DNA of 64,000 nt from contig NZ_SNXE01000010.1 of the NCBI RefSeq assembly GCF_004362405.1, positions 1 to 64,000 of the forward strand, written 5' to 3'. Position numbers and translations under genes: made by a program. Below the pieces are notes generated by a model. It was not told the origin of the DNA. It saw only the letters and a program-made list of their open reading frames with translations, and did no database searches. This DNA is from Roseateles asaccharophilus. GTDB taxonomy: Bacteria; Pseudomonadota; Gammaproteobacteria; Burkholderiales; Burkholderiaceae_C. This document shows, one piece after another, positions 1-13,385 of the stretch (within the stretch, counting starts at the first letter, position 1; the number at the start of each line of letters is the position of its first letter).

Positions 1-204
1 CAGGGCCGGGTCGGCGGTGTAGACGGCATGCTTGGCGGCCTGCACCTGCTCATCGCTCAGCTCGCGCGAGGGATCCGTGCCACGCTGGCAGGCTTCCACT
101 TTGGACTCGGCGATATCAAAGCCGATGGTGCGCATATGCTTGCCGAACTCCACCACCAGGGGCAGGCCGACATAGCCCAGACCGATTACTGCGACAACTG
201 ACAA
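1..204 (-). CDS. Nucleotide-sugar dehydrogenase, TviB/WbpO type (N-terminal part, cut by window edge)
   Basis: Only the first 68 residues are inside the window. They begin SVVAVIGLGYVGLPLVVEFG, the Rossmann dinucleotide-binding loop (GLGYVG) of UDP-glucose/GDP-mannose dehydrogenases. The following GFDI and the region near TDPSRELSDEQ resemble the TviB/WbpO branch, which oxidises UDP-N-acetylhexosamines to uronic acids with two NAD+. The best start is TTG at 204-202, with GGGAG a few bases upstream; no ATG lies at the right place. The gene is 33 bases downstream of manC and is the last gene visible in the exopolysaccharide operon. The substrate cannot be decided from this fragment. Confidence 0.85.
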   Translation of the reverse strand, partial: MSVVAVIGLGYVGLPLVVEFGKHMRTIGFDIAESKVEACQRGTDPSRELSDEQVQAAKHAVYTADPAL

Positions 205-237
205 GATGCTCTCCCTTGATCGCAGTGAGTGGGCGCC

Positions 238-1680
238 TTACTGACGTCCATAGGTGTCTTCAAAACGGACGATATCGTCCTCGCCCAGGTAGGAGCCGGA
301 CTGGACTTCGATGATCTCCAGCGGCAGCTTGCCCGGGTTGGCCAGACGATGGGTGACGCCCAGCGGAATATAGGTGCTCTGGTTCTCGCTGAGCAGGATG
401 ATCTTGTCGCCCACGGTGACCTCGGCCGTGCCGGACACCACGATCCAGTGTTCGGCGCGGTGGTGGTGCATCTGCAGGCTCAGGCTCGCGCCGGGCTTGA
501 CCATGATGCGCTTGACCTGGTGGCGCGGGCCGTTGTCGATGCTGTCGTACCAGCCCCAGGGGCGGTGCACCTTGCGGTGCAGGGTGTGCTCGCCGCGCTG
601 GCTGCTGTCCAGCTGCTGGACGATCTTCTTCACATCCTGGCTGCGGGCGCGGTCGGCCACCAGCACGGCGTCGGGCGTTTCCACGACTACCACGTCCTCC
701 AGGCCCACCACCGAGACCAGACGGCTGGTGGCATGGACCAGGGTGTTGCGGCTGTCGGCCACGATGGCGTCGCCGCGGGCGGCATTGCCGGCCTCATCCT
801 TGACCGCCACCTGCCAGACGGCCTCCCAGGCGCCCAGATCGTTCCAACCCGCGTTCAGGGGCACCATGCGCAGCGGCATGAGCGCACTGCCGGGCAAGCG
901 TTCCATCACGGCGTAGTCCACCGACTCGGCGGGCACAGCGGCGAACTCGGCCTTGGCCGGGCGCACGAACTTGGCGTCCACGCTGCGGGCCGCGAAGGCG
1001 GCCTGGGTGGCGGCCAGGATGTCGGGGCGGAAGGCTTGCAGGGCCTCGACCCAGCGGCTGGCGCGCAGCACGAACATGCCGCTGTTCCAGTAGTAGCCCC
1101 CTTCACGCAGATAGCTCTCGGCCGTGACCAGATCCGGCTTCTCCACAAACTGGGCCACGGCCAGCGCCGCGCCATCGGCCACGGTGCGGATGTAGCCGTA
1201 GCCCGTCTCCGGTCGGTCGGGCGTGATGCCCAGGATCACGACGGCGCCCTCGGCGGCCTGCTGCACGGCCTGATGCAGGGCGCCGCCGAAGGCCGCGCCA
1301 TCGCCAATGGTCTGGTCCGCCGGCGTGACCACCAGCACGGGGTCCTGGCCTGCTTCCAGGGCCTGCAGGGCGGCCAGGGTCAGGGCCGGCGCGGTGTTGC
1401 GGCCCAGGGGCTCCAGCATGACGGCATCGGGCTCCAGGCGCAGCTCGCGCAGCTGGTCCAGCACCAAGAAGCGGTGCTCCTCATTGCCCACGATGATGGG
1501 GGGCAGGGCTTGCTGCCCATGGCCGCCCAGGCCGGCCAGGCGCTGCGCGGCCTGCTGGAACAGGCTGGTATTGCCTTCCAGCACCAGGAACTGCTTGGGG
1601 TAGCCGGCGCGCGACAGGGGCCACAGCCGGGTGCCGCTGCCGCCGGCCATGATGACGGGCTGGATCATGCTCATGCTCAT
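238..1680 (-). CDS. manC: Mannose-1-phosphate guanylyltransferase / mannose-6-phosphate isomerase (type II PMI-GMP)
   Basis: A bifunctional cytoplasmic enzyme making GDP-mannose: isomerisation of fructose-6-P to mannose-6-P and guanylyl transfer to mannose-1-P. The N-terminal nucleotidyltransferase shows VIMAGGSGTRLWPLSR followed by PKQF. The C-terminal cupin has HRPWGWYDSID, QMHHHRAEHWIVVSG and a late VTHRLANPG, as in AlgA/ManC/XanB. At 480 aa it has the normal length. A longer reading frame reaches 1734, but the ATG at 1680-1678 overlaps the galE stop as ATGA, so translation is probably coupled and starts there; two further in-frame ATGs lie at 1674 and 1668. It supplies the mannose donor to the surrounding EPS operon. 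Confidence 0.93.
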   Translation of the reverse strand: MSMSMIQPVIMAGGSGTRLWPLSRAGYPKQFLVLEGNTSLFQQAAQRLAGLGGHGQQALPPIIVGNEEHRFLVLDQLRELRLEPDAVMLEPLGRNTAPALTLAALQALEAGQDPVLVVTPADQTIGDGAAFGGALHQAVQQAAEGAVVILGITPDRPETGYGYIRTVADGAALAVAQFVEKPDLVTAESYLREGGYYWNSGMFVLRASRWVEALQAFRPDILAATQAAFAARSVDAKFVRPAKAEFAAVPAESVDYAVMERLPGSALMPLRMVPLNAGWNDLGAWEAVWQVAVKDEAGNAARGDAIVADSRNTLVHATSRLVSVVGLEDVVVVETPDAVLVADRARSQDVKKIVQQLDSSQRGEHTLHRKVHRPWGWYDSIDNGPRHQVKRIMVKPGASLSLQMHHHRAEHWIVVSGTAEVTVGDKIILLSENQSTYIPLGVTHRLANPGKLPLEIIEVQSGSYLGEDDIVRFEDTYGRQ

Positions 1681-2705
1681 GCTTGCTCGTAGCCTCGCGG
1701 GTTCATATGCTGCCAGCGCCAGCTGTCCTGGCACATGCGCGCCAGATCGTAGCGTGTGCTCCAGCCCAGCTTCTCACGCGCAAGCGCGGGGTCGGCCCAG
1801 CAGGCTGCGGCATCGCCCGCGCGGCGCGGGGCGATGCGGTAGGGGATGGGGCGGCCGCTGGCGGCCTCGTAGGCCCGCACCAGGTCCAGCACGCTATAGC
1901 CCTGGCCCGTGCCCAGATTGACCGTGAGCGACTCGCCGCCTGCCAGCAGGTAGCGCAGGGCCGCCACATGGCCCTCGGCCAGATCCACCACATGGATGTA
2001 GTCGCGCACGCCGGTGCCGTCCGGTGTCTCGTAGTCATTGCCAAAGACCTGCAGCTCGGCACGGCGGCCCACGGCCACCTGGGCCACATAGGGCATCAGA
2101 TTGTTGGGGATGCCGCGCGGGTCCTCGCCGATCAGGCCGCTTTCGTGCGCGCCCACGGGGTTGAAGTAGCGCAGGCAGGCGGTCTGCCAGTCGGGCTCGG
2201 CCGCGCCCAGATCGCGCAGAATGGTCTCGCCCATCAGCTTGGTGGCGCCGTAGGGGTTCACGGCCGACAGTGCGGCATCTTCGCGCAGGGGCAGGTCTTG
2301 CGGGCGCGGCGCGCCATAGACCGTGGCACTGGAGCTGAAGACCATGCGGGCGCAGCCGTGGCGCTTCATGGTCTCGCAGGTGTTGATCAGGCCGCCCAGA
2401 TTGTTGCGGTAATAGGCCAGGGGCATGGCCGTGGACTCGCCCACGGCCTTGAAGGCGGCAAAGTGCACCACGGCGGCGGGCTTGTGGGCAGCGAACACGG
2501 CCTCCAGCGCAGCCTCGTCGCAGACATCGGCGCGTTCAAAGACCGGCGGCCGGCCGCTCAGGCGCTCCAGGCGCTTGAGCACCTCGGGCGAGCTGTTGGA
2601 GAAATTGTCCACGCCCACCACCTCGAAGCCGGCCTCCAGCAGGGCCAGCCAGGTGTGGGACGCGATATAGCCGGTGGCACCGGTGAGCAGGATCTTGGCG
2701 GTCAT
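1677..2705 (-). CDS. galE: UDP-glucose 4-epimerase
   Basis: Interconverts UDP-glucose and UDP-galactose with bound NAD+. This is a short-chain dehydrogenase fold of 342 aa, the usual GalE length. The NAD-binding loop reads GATGYIASH (most GalE have GGAGYIGSH). The catalytic part has FSSSATVYG and the YxxxK motif in NPYGATKLMGE, and the C-terminal half carries VRDYIHVVDLAEGH, highly typical of GalE. It begins 27 bases after epsL and overlaps manC by four bases, placing it inside the EPS operon rather than in a galactose-catabolic cluster. Confidence 0.95.
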   Translation of the reverse strand: MTAKILLTGATGYIASHTWLALLEAGFEVVGVDNFSNSSPEVLKRLERLSGRPPVFERADVCDEAALEAVFAAHKPAAVVHFAAFKAVGESTAMPLAYYRNNLGGLINTCETMKRHGCARMVFSSSATVYGAPRPQDLPLREDAALSAVNPYGATKLMGETILRDLGAAEPDWQTACLRYFNPVGAHESGLIGEDPRGIPNNLMPYVAQVAVGRRAELQVFGNDYETPDGTGVRDYIHVVDLAEGHVAALRYLLAGGESLTVNLGTGQGYSVLDLVRAYEAASGRPIPYRIAPRRAGDAAACWADPALAREKLGWSTRYDLARMCQDSWRWQHMNPRGYEQA

Positions 2706-2732
2706 GGTCTTGAACTGTGCGGCGCTGAGGGC

Positions 2733-3959
2733 TCAGCGCAGGGTGAGCTGCACATAGCAGCCATAGCTGTCGGCGTCGTAGGGCAGAGAGACTGTGAGAT
2801 CGGCGCGGCGCTGGTCGTAGTTGATCTGGCAGCCCAACAGGCCGGCGCGGCTGAACAGCCAGCGCATGCCCAGGTTGACGGAGCTGGTTTTCTCGGCACC
2901 CGAGGACTCGCGCAGGCCCAGACGGTTGCTCAAGCTGCGGTCGCTATAGGCCAGGCCGGCGTCCAGCAGCAGCTTGCTGCTGAGCTCGTAGCTGCTGTTG
3001 ATCTGCAGGCTGTTGGTGACGCGGCTGAAGTCGCTGTTGACACTGCCCAGATTGCCCAGGTTCTGGAAGGAGTTTTCGTCGCCGGTGTCGCGGCTGAGGC
3101 TGGTGTTGATCTGCAGCTTGGCCGTGGGCTGCCAGCGCCAGCTCACAGCACCGGTCAGGCCGGAGAAGTCGCGCGAACTCACCAGGCTGCGGTCGCGGCG
3201 GCTGGTGCTCAGACGGGCGTTCAGGCTGGAGGCGCCACTGGGCCGCCAGTCCACCGTGAAGTCCAGGTCGTCGCCCTTGAAGTCGTCACGCAGAAAGCTG
3301 CCGCCAAAGGGGATGTTGGGGTAGTAGCCCTCGGTGTGTCGCAGGGAGACGCCCAGGCTCAGCGCCGCGCGCGGGCGGTAGATCAGGCCCAGGGCGACGG
3401 TGTCCTGGCTGAAGTCGTAGCCGTCGTACTCGCTGGCCGAGTACTCGCGCTTGCGGTGGGTGAGCGAAGCTTCCAGGGTCAGCAGGGACAGCAGGCCATA
3501 GCGCACCGAGGCACGCGCCTGCTGGGTCTGCTCGATATTCTTCTTGGTGACCGAGGGGGCTCCACCACCGGGGTTGAACTGGGCCAGATTGCGGTTGGCA
3601 TTGAGGCTGAGCTGGCCCGCCAGGCGGCCCACGGTCTCCCAGTCCAGGCCGGCGTTCAGGGCGTAGCCGTTGTTGTCCAGGGTCTTGTTGCGGGCGTAGC
3701 GGTTGTTGCGCAGGGAGGCATCGCCAAACAGGCGCTGGCGACCCAGGCGCTGGTCCAGACCGGCCAGCAGGGTGGCGGTGCTGACCCGGTCGTCGTTGCG
3801 CGGTTGACCCTCACTGGTGCGATAGAGATTGGAGACCTGGGTCAGGCCCAGGGCGCCGCCCACATAGTAGGGGCTTTGCTGGGCCTGGACGGACGCCGCG
3901 CTCAGCAGGCTCAGGGCGGCAAGCACGGGACGCACGCGGGGCGGGAAGGTCGGGCTCAT
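2733..3959 (-). CDS. epsL: EpsL-type outer-membrane beta-barrel of exosortase-associated EPS locus
   Basis: A secreted 408-aa protein: the N-terminus MSPTFPPRVRPVLAALSLLSAASVQAQ is a signal peptide with an AQA cleavage site. The rest is rich in alternating polar/hydrophobic stretches (LNAGLDWE, LSLNANRNL, LSLGVSLRHTEG), as in a transmembrane beta-barrel. The N-terminal YYVGGALGLTQVSNLYR and the order of motifs match my memory of the XrtB/PEP-CTERM-associated polysaccharide outer-membrane protein EpsL. It probably helps export polymer through the outer membrane. It sits between the lipid-linked sugar transferase (34 bases upstream) and galE. The family call is by recognition only. Confidence 0.75.
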   Translation of the reverse strand: MSPTFPPRVRPVLAALSLLSAASVQAQQSPYYVGGALGLTQVSNLYRTSEGQPRNDDRVSTATLLAGLDQRLGRQRLFGDASLRNNRYARNKTLDNNGYALNAGLDWETVGRLAGQLSLNANRNLAQFNPGGGAPSVTKKNIEQTQQARASVRYGLLSLLTLEASLTHRKREYSASEYDGYDFSQDTVALGLIYRPRAALSLGVSLRHTEGYYPNIPFGGSFLRDDFKGDDLDFTVDWRPSGASSLNARLSTSRRDRSLVSSRDFSGLTGAVSWRWQPTAKLQINTSLSRDTGDENSFQNLGNLGSVNSDFSRVTNSLQINSSYELSSKLLLDAGLAYSDRSLSNRLGLRESSGAEKTSSVNLGMRWLFSRAGLLGCQINYDQRRADLTVSLPYDADSYGCYVQLTLR

Positions 3960-3993
3960 GGCTGGGGGCTCTCGGCTTCTTCTTGTGGTTGCT

Positions 3994-5388
3994 TCAGTAG
4001 GCGTGGCGGTCGAAGACCATCAGGCGCACGGTACGCACGATGATCTGCAGGTCCAGCCCCAGGGACCAGTTGCGCAGGTATTCCAGATCGTATTCGACCC
4101 GGGCCTTCATCTTGTCCACGGTGTCGGTCTCGCCGCGCAGGCCGTTGACCTGGGCCCAGCCGGTGATGCCGGGCTTGACCTTGTGGCGCACCATATAGGC
4201 CTTGATCAGCTGGCGGTATTCCTCGTTGTGGGCCACCGCATGCGGGCGCGGGCCCACGATGCTCATACGCCCCTGCAGCACATTGATGAACTGCGGCAGC
4301 TCGTCCAGCGAGGTGCGGCGTATGAAGGCGCCGAACTTGGTGATGCGCGGGTCGTCCTTGGTGGCCTGCTTGACCACCGGACCGTTGTCCATCACACGCA
4401 TGGAGCGGAACTTGTAGACGATGATCTCCTCACCATCCAGGCCGTTGCGGCGCTGCTTGAAGATGATGGGCCCGGGGGAACTGAGCTTGACACCTATGGC
4501 CACGGCCAGCAGCACGGGCGAGATCAGGACCAGAATGAGGAGCGAGAGCACGATATCGCTGATGCGCTTGACCAGCTCATTGGTGCCCGTGAAGGGGGTT
4601 TCGCAGATGCCCACCACGGGCACGCCGTTCATGTCCTGCAGGCGCCCCTGGATGATGGAGATGCCGAAGACATCGGGCACGAAGTAGAGCGAGGCGGTCG
4701 TGCCCTGCAGCTGCTCCAGCAGCTGCATGATGCGGGGCTGGGAACCCAGGGGCAGGGTGATGTAGACCTCGCGCACGCCGTGCTCGCGCACATAGTCGCC
4801 CACCTGGCCCAGGCCACCCAGAAGCTTGGGGGCGGCCTCGGCGTGCAGCCGGTCGTCGGTGCGGTCGTCGAAGAAGCCGTCCAGCACATGGCTGCGGTCA
4901 CGGCCTTCTAGCAGGGCGCGCGACACCTTGACACCCAGGGCGCCGCCGCCCACGATGACGGCGCTGCGCCGGGCCTCGGGGCGTTCGGCGCGCCACAGCA
5001 GAATGCGCCGCCCGCATTCAATGGCCAGCATTTGCAGCACCGGGGTCAGGCCGGCCCACCACAGCAGCACATGGTCCTCAAAGTAGCCCATGCTGTTGGT
5101 GGCATAGCCGCACAGGGCCAGGATGCCCAGCAGCATGAGCCAGGAGCTCAGCACATCGACGGCGGCGCTGGCCGGGTGCTCGGAGAAGCGGTTGCGGCCC
5201 GGGAAGGTGAGCGCAAAGACCAGCAGGCACAGGGTGAGGGTGGAGCGCAGCACCGGCTCGTCGAACCAGGCATTGACGGCCAGATAGCTCAGGACGATGA
5301 GGCCGGGCTCCAGAAAGGCGGCAATCAGTGACTCGACCGATTGGGGGGCGCTATAGAAAGTCCTCTTGTAACTGCGATCCTCAAACAT
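3994..5388 (-). CDS. Undecaprenyl-phosphate glucose phosphotransferase (initiating EPS glycosyltransferase)
   Basis: Starts the polysaccharide repeat unit by moving a hexose-1-phosphate from UDP-sugar to undecaprenyl phosphate at the inner membrane. The N-terminal third has several hydrophobic segments (LEPGLIVLSYLAVNAWF, LTLCLLVFALTF, SSWLMLLGILALCGYA), then a CoA-binding-like Rossmann part (VIVGGGALGVKVSRALL), then the bacterial sugar transferase domain with KFRSMRV, DELPQFINVLQG, PRPHAVAHNEEYR and PGITGWAQVNG. The reading frame extends to 5445, but ATG 5388-5386 (MFEDRSYKRTFYS) follows GAGG/AGGAG sequences and gives 464 aa, normal for WcaJ-type enzymes. First gene of the EPS operon. Confidence 0.9.
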   Translation of the reverse strand: MFEDRSYKRTFYSAPQSVESLIAAFLEPGLIVLSYLAVNAWFDEPVLRSTLTLCLLVFALTFPGRNRFSEHPASAAVDVLSSWLMLLGILALCGYATNSMGYFEDHVLLWWAGLTPVLQMLAIECGRRILLWRAERPEARRSAVIVGGGALGVKVSRALLEGRDRSHVLDGFFDDRTDDRLHAEAAPKLLGGLGQVGDYVREHGVREVYITLPLGSQPRIMQLLEQLQGTTASLYFVPDVFGISIIQGRLQDMNGVPVVGICETPFTGTNELVKRISDIVLSLLILVLISPVLLAVAIGVKLSSPGPIIFKQRRNGLDGEEIIVYKFRSMRVMDNGPVVKQATKDDPRITKFGAFIRRTSLDELPQFINVLQGRMSIVGPRPHAVAHNEEYRQLIKAYMVRHKVKPGITGWAQVNGLRGETDTVDKMKARVEYDLEYLRNWSLGLDLQIIVRTVRLMVFDRHAY

Positions 5389-5420
5389 CGTCCTCACGCT
5401 CCTGGTGTGTGCTCGGGCAT

Positions 5421-5436
5421 TGCAGTCCTGTTGCCC
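5421..5436 (-). promoter_or_regulatory. Possible sigma-54 promoter of the EPS operon
   Basis: On the minus strand this reads GGGCAACAGGACTGCA. It has the GG-N10-GC spacing of -24/-12 promoters and keeps CA after GG and TGCA at -12, but three consensus bases differ. A transcript would begin about 20 bases before the sugar transferase ATG, just ahead of its ribosome-binding site. GG-N10-GC is common by chance in such GC-rich DNA. Confidence 0.3.
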
Positions 5437-5572
5437 CGCACGCACGTCGTTCCGACCGCCCCTTTAGCTGGGGACGGTTGTGTGCGGCGGATTCTCCCTC
5501 ATCCTTGTGGCCTGGCAGGGCATCTCGGCCCCCCTAGCTCAGCGTTGCCACGGGCCTGCCTACAATCGCCGC

Positions 5573-6100
5573 ATGTTTGAAGAATGGTCCAAGCTTTTGG
5601 CACCGGCAGTGCAGGATCGCATCTGCTTGTTGCTTAACCATGTCATCGGCCGTGAGCCCGTGGCAACGGCGCGACTGGTCCCGCATGCCGGACGTGCCAT
5701 CGTGGTGCATCTGCGCGGCTGGCCGGCCTTGCTGCCGGCGGCGCCCGATCTGGCCCTGGGCATCACCCGGGCCGGTCTGCTGGAGCGTCTGGACGAGCTG
5801 CCGCCTGAGGCCTTGCGCATCGAGCTTGATGCCAGCAATCCGGCCCTGCTGGCCCTGGGTGCACTGACCGGCGAAAAGCCCCAGGTGTCGGTCCAGGGGG
5901 ATGCGGCCTTTGCGGCCGACCTGAGCTGGCTGATGGACAACTTGCGCTGGGACATCGAGGACGATCTGGCTCAGATCGTGGGCCCGGCACCCGCTCACCA
6001 ACTGGCCCGCTGGGGCCGGGCGGTGGCGCAAGGCCTGGCCCTGCTGGCCAAGAGTGCGGCCCGGCTGATGCCCGGTGCGGCCGGCGGTTCCGGCGCATGA
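5573..6100 (+). CDS. ubiJ: Ubiquinone biosynthesis accessory factor UbiJ (SCP2-like)
   Basis: A cytoplasmic lipid-binding scaffold protein of the Ubi complex, thought to hold hydrophobic ubiquinone intermediates. The 175-aa product has no signal peptide. Residues 10-110 look like an SCP2 fold ([20 protein letters not shown], then IVVHLRGWP), and the C-terminus is helical. It is identified largely because its stop overlaps the ubiB start (ATGA), the usual ubiJ-ubiB coupling; ubiE, often upstream, is absent here. A longer frame reaches 5480, but ATG 5573 fits the family. There is no Shine-Dalgarno sequence; instead TACAAT stands six bases before the ATG. Confidence 0.85.
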   Translation: MFEEWSKLLAPAVQDRICLLLNHVIGREPVATARLVPHAGRAIVVHLRGWPALLPAAPDLALGITRAGLLERLDELPPEALRIELDASNPALLALGALTGEKPQVSVQGDAAFAADLSWLMDNLRWDIEDDLAQIVGPAPAHQLARWGRAVAQGLALLAKSAARLMPGAAGGSGA

Positions 6101-7656
6101 GGTATCTGGCGCGCCTGCTGGTCATACTCTGGACCTTCGCGCGATTCGGTCTGCATGACCTGGCCCTGTCGGGCTTCAGGCAGCGGCGCGTGCGCCTGCT
6201 GCGTCGCCTGGTGGCGGGCGGCAGGACCTGGGAGCAGCCGCGCGGCGAGCGCCTGCGTCTGGCCCTGGAGCATCTGGGGCCCATCTTCGTGAAGTTCGGG
6301 CAGGTGTTGTCCACCCGGCGCGATCTGCTGCCGGGCGACATCATCGAGCAGCTGTCCCTGCTGCAGGACCGGGTGCCGCCCTTCCCGGCAGCGCAGTCGC
6401 GCGCCCTGGTGGAGCGGGCCTTCGGGCGCCCCATCGAGCAGCTGTTTGCCAGTTTCGAGGCCGAGCCCGTGGCCAGTGCCTCGATTGCCCAGGTGCATTT
6501 CGCCACCCTGCCCGACGGGCGCGAGGTCGCGGTCAAGGTGCTGCGGCCGGGCATGCTGGATGTGATCGATGATGATCTGGCTCTGTTGCGCACGCTGGCG
6601 GGCTGGGTGGAGCGCTTCTCGGCCGATGGTCGACGGCTCAAACCGCGCGAGGTGGTGGCCGAGTTCGACAAATACCTGCACGACGAGCTGGACCTGGTGC
6701 GTGAGGCGGCCAATGCGGCCCAGCTGCGGCGCAATATGGACGGTCTGAACCTGGTCCTGGTGCCCGAGATGCACTGGGATCTGTGCAGCAGCGAGGTCAT
6801 CGTGATGGAGCGCATGTCCGGCGTGCCCATCTCCCAGCTGCAGCGCCTGCGCGATGCGGGCGTGGACATCAAGAAGCTGGCCCGTGACGGGGTGACCATC
6901 TTCTTCACCCAGGTCTTCCGCGATGGCTTCTTCCATGCGGACATGCACCCGGGCAATATCCAGGTCAGCCTGGCCCCGGCCACCTTCGGCCGCTATGTGG
7001 CCCTGGACTTCGGCATCATCGGCACGCTCACCGAGACCGACAAGGAATACCTGGCGCAAAACTTCATCGCCTTCTTCCGCCGTGACTACAAGCGCGTGGC
7101 CGAGCTGCATATCGAGTCGGGCTGGGTGCCGGCCGAGACCCGGGTGGATGAGCTGGAAGGCGCGGTGCGCACCGTCTGCGAGCCGCATTTCGACCGCCCG
7201 CTCAAGGACATTTCCCTGGGCCAGGTCCTGATGCGCCTGTTCCAGATTTCGCGCCGCTTCAATGTGGAGGTCCAGCCCCAGCTGGTGCTGCTGCAAAAGA
7301 CCCTGCTCAATATCGAGGGCCTGGGCCGGCAGCTGGACCCCGATTTGGACCTCTGGGCCACGGCCAAGCCCTTTCTTGAGCGCTGGATGGACGAGCAGGT
7401 GGGCTGGCGCGCCTTTGTGGGCCAGATCAAGAAGGAGGCCCCGCGCTTCGCCCAGATATTCCCCGAGCTGCCGCGCCTCCTGCACGACGGCCTGCGCCGC
7501 CGGGCCGAGGGCCATGAGCGCGAGCTGCTGCTGGCCCTGCTGAACGAGCAGCGCAGCACCAACCGCCTGTTGCGCGTGCTGCTGTTCGTCGGCCTGGGTT
7601 TCACCGTGGGCCTGGTGCTGGCCCAGATCCTGGTGCGTGGCGGCTGGCTCCACTGA
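6097..7656 (+). CDS. ubiB: Ubiquinone biosynthesis protein kinase-like ATPase UbiB
   Basis: An ABC1/ADCK-family membrane-bound atypical kinase-like ATPase needed for ubiquinone synthesis. At 519 aa it has the usual length. Visible family marks are the KxGQ motif in [16 protein letters not shown], the Ala-rich nucleotide loop region [20 protein letters not shown] with the ATP-binding lysine, [12 protein letters not shown] (catalytic loop) and ALDFGIIG (metal-binding DFG-like motif). A C-terminal hydrophobic segment ([21 protein letters not shown]) is the expected membrane anchor. The start overlaps the ubiJ stop by four bases. Confidence 0.96.
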   Translation: MRYLARLLVILWTFARFGLHDLALSGFRQRRVRLLRRLVAGGRTWEQPRGERLRLALEHLGPIFVKFGQVLSTRRDLLPGDIIEQLSLLQDRVPPFPAAQSRALVERAFGRPIEQLFASFEAEPVASASIAQVHFATLPDGREVAVKVLRPGMLDVIDDDLALLRTLAGWVERFSADGRRLKPREVVAEFDKYLHDELDLVREAANAAQLRRNMDGLNLVLVPEMHWDLCSSEVIVMERMSGVPISQLQRLRDAGVDIKKLARDGVTIFFTQVFRDGFFHADMHPGNIQVSLAPATFGRYVALDFGIIGTLTETDKEYLAQNFIAFFRRDYKRVAELHIESGWVPAETRVDELEGAVRTVCEPHFDRPLKDISLGQVLMRLFQISRRFNVEVQPQLVLLQKTLLNIEGLGRQLDPDLDLWATAKPFLERWMDEQVGWRAFVGQIKKEAPRFAQIFPELPRLLHDGLRRRAEGHERELLLALLNEQRSTNRLLRVLLFVGLGFTVGLVLAQILVRGGWLH

Positions 7657-7729
7657 GTCTGGCGGCGCTCGGCCTTCTCCCGGCAATTCCCGGCTTTCAC
7701 CCGCGCCGATTTCCCCTTAGGCTGGCGGC

Positions 7730-11686
<3,957 letters not shown>

Positions 11687-11822
11687 GGCAAGCCCCGCGT
11701 CGATGGGGGCTCCCCGGGGAGCGTGCCCGCCTGACTGCGGCTAAACTTGCGCGCCATTTTCTGCCGATGGCAGGCCCGAGCCGGGCGCTGCCGCCCTTAT
11801 CACCACTTTCACGGAGTGCGCC

Positions 11823-13301
11823 GTGCTGGTCACTTTTGTCGTCATTTACATGCTGATCACCATCGGCATCGGCCTGATGGCCGCCCGCAAGGTGGCCAAT
11901 GCGAAGGACTATCTGGTGGCGGGTCGCAGCCTGCCCCTGTACATGAACGTCGCGACCGTGTTCGCCACCTGGTTCGGTGCCGAGACGGTGCTGGCGGTGT
12001 CGGCAACCTTCGCGATGAGCGGCTTGGGCGGCATTCCGGGCGATCCATTTGGCGCCTCGGCGGCCCTGTTTCTGGCAGCCCTGCTGTTCGCGCGTCTGTT
12101 CTACCGCCTCAATCTGCTGACCATCGGCGACTTCTACAAAAAGCGTTATGGCAAGGGCGTCGAGGTGCTGACCAGCATCGCCATCACCCTGTCCTACCTG
12201 GGCTGGACCTCGGCCCAGATGACCGCCCTGGGTCTGGTGATCCATATTCTCTCGGCCGGAACGATCGAGTTGAACCATGCCATTCTGGGCGGCGCCGCGG
12301 TGGTGATGATCTACACCATGTTTGGTGGCATGTGGTCGGTGGCCTTCACCGATCTGTTCCAGACCGTCATCATCCTGATTGGCCTGAGCCTGGTGGCTTT
12401 TCTGGTGGGCGATATGGCCGGCGGCATGGGCAAGGTGGTCGACCATGCGGTGGCCGCGGGCAAGCTGCAGTTCATCTCGCCCGATGCCGACGCCGCGGCC
12501 ATCTGGGCCTTGGCGGCCGGCTTCCTGACCGTGGCCTTCGGCTCGGTGCCGCAGCAGGACGTGTTCCAGCGCATGACCAGCGCCAAGGATGAGAAGACCG
12601 CGGTGCGCGGCACCTTGCTGGGCGCGACCGTCTACCTGCTGTTCGCCGCCGTGCCCATCTTCATCGCCTATTCGGCCCTGGTGATGGATCCGGCCTTGTC
12701 CGAGCTGTTCGGCAACGAGGACGGCCGTGTCGTGCAGCGCATCCTGCCCGAGCTGATTCTGACCAAGATGCCGCTGTGGGCCCAGATCATGTTCTTCGGC
12801 GCGCTGCTCTCGGCCATTTTGTCCACCGCCAGTGGCACCCTGCTGGCGCCCACCGCCACCTTTACCGAGAACGTGCTCAAGCCCTTCGCGCCGCATATGA
12901 GCGATCGGCAGTTCCTGCTGACCCTGCGCATCGTCCTGGTCACCTTCACGCTGGGGGCCCTGCTGTTTGCCCTGAACTCGCGCTCGACCATGTATGAAAT
13001 GGTGCAGAACGCCTACAAGGTGACCCTGGTCGCTGCCTTCGTGCCCCTGGTGGCGGGGGCCTTCTGGAAGCGCGCCTCGACCCAGGGCGCCTTCGTGTCC
13101 ATCGTGATGGGCCTGTTGTTCTGGATCGGTGCCGAAGCTACCGCGGCCGATGCTCTGATTCCGCCTCAGCTGGTGGGCTTTGCCGCCTCGATGATCGGCA
13201 TGCTGCTGGGCTCGCTGGCGCCCCAGGTCCTCAAGCCTCAGGGGCAGTCGATTGAGGCCGCCATTGCGCATGAGCGTCAGGCGCATCATCACAAGCATTG
13301 A
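11823..13301 (+). CDS. Sodium:solute symporter family protein
   Basis: A cytoplasmic-membrane transporter of the SSS family (proline, pantothenate, acetate and sugar symporters). The 492-aa protein is hydrophobic throughout, with about 13 predicted segments. Typical marks are the start VVIYMLITIGIGLMAARKV, DYLVAGRSLPLYMN, ATWFGAETVLAVS and the later GFLTVAFGSVPQQDVFQRM. The start is GTG 11823 with GGAG seven bases upstream. It follows the large sensor kinase by 136 bases on the same strand, so the kinase may sense something this carrier takes up, but there is no direct evidence. The substrate cannot be named from the sequence. Confidence 0.9.
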   Translation: MLVTFVVIYMLITIGIGLMAARKVANAKDYLVAGRSLPLYMNVATVFATWFGAETVLAVSATFAMSGLGGIPGDPFGASAALFLAALLFARLFYRLNLLTIGDFYKKRYGKGVEVLTSIAITLSYLGWTSAQMTALGLVIHILSAGTIELNHAILGGAAVVMIYTMFGGMWSVAFTDLFQTVIILIGLSLVAFLVGDMAGGMGKVVDHAVAAGKLQFISPDADAAAIWALAAGFLTVAFGSVPQQDVFQRMTSAKDEKTAVRGTLLGATVYLLFAAVPIFIAYSALVMDPALSELFGNEDGRVVQRILPELILTKMPLWAQIMFFGALLSAILSTASGTLLAPTATFTENVLKPFAPHMSDRQFLLTLRIVLVTFTLGALLFALNSRSTMYEMVQNAYKVTLVAAFVPLVAGAFWKRASTQGAFVSIVMGLLFWIGAEATAADALIPPQLVGFAASMIGMLLGSLAPQVLKPQGQSIEAAIAHERQAHHHKH

Positions 13302-13345
13302 GCCGATACCGTGCGGGTCGGGGCGGCCGGGAATACCCGGGCGCC

Positions 13346-13351
13346 TATAAT
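13346..13351 (+). promoter_or_regulatory. Consensus -10 hexamer upstream of fmdB
   Basis: A perfect TATAAT lies 35 bases before the fmdB ATG. No convincing -35 box is present 16-18 bases upstream (GC-rich there). It probably drives fmdB and DUF502, and perhaps aspS. Confidence 0.45.
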
Positions 13352-13385
13352 TCGTCGTTCTTAATCAACGGTTTAGTCAGTCAAC

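Noticed and set aside
1683-4043. Long plus-strand open frame (786 codons) opposite galE, epsL and the EPS transferase
   Set aside because: It is antisense to three well-supported genes and has the Gly/Ala/Gln/His-rich composition produced by GC-biased third positions.
11709-11722. Perfect 14-base palindrome GCTCCCCGGGGAGC between kinase and symporter
   Set aside because: No loop for a good hairpin, no U-run and expected by chance in GC-rich DNA.
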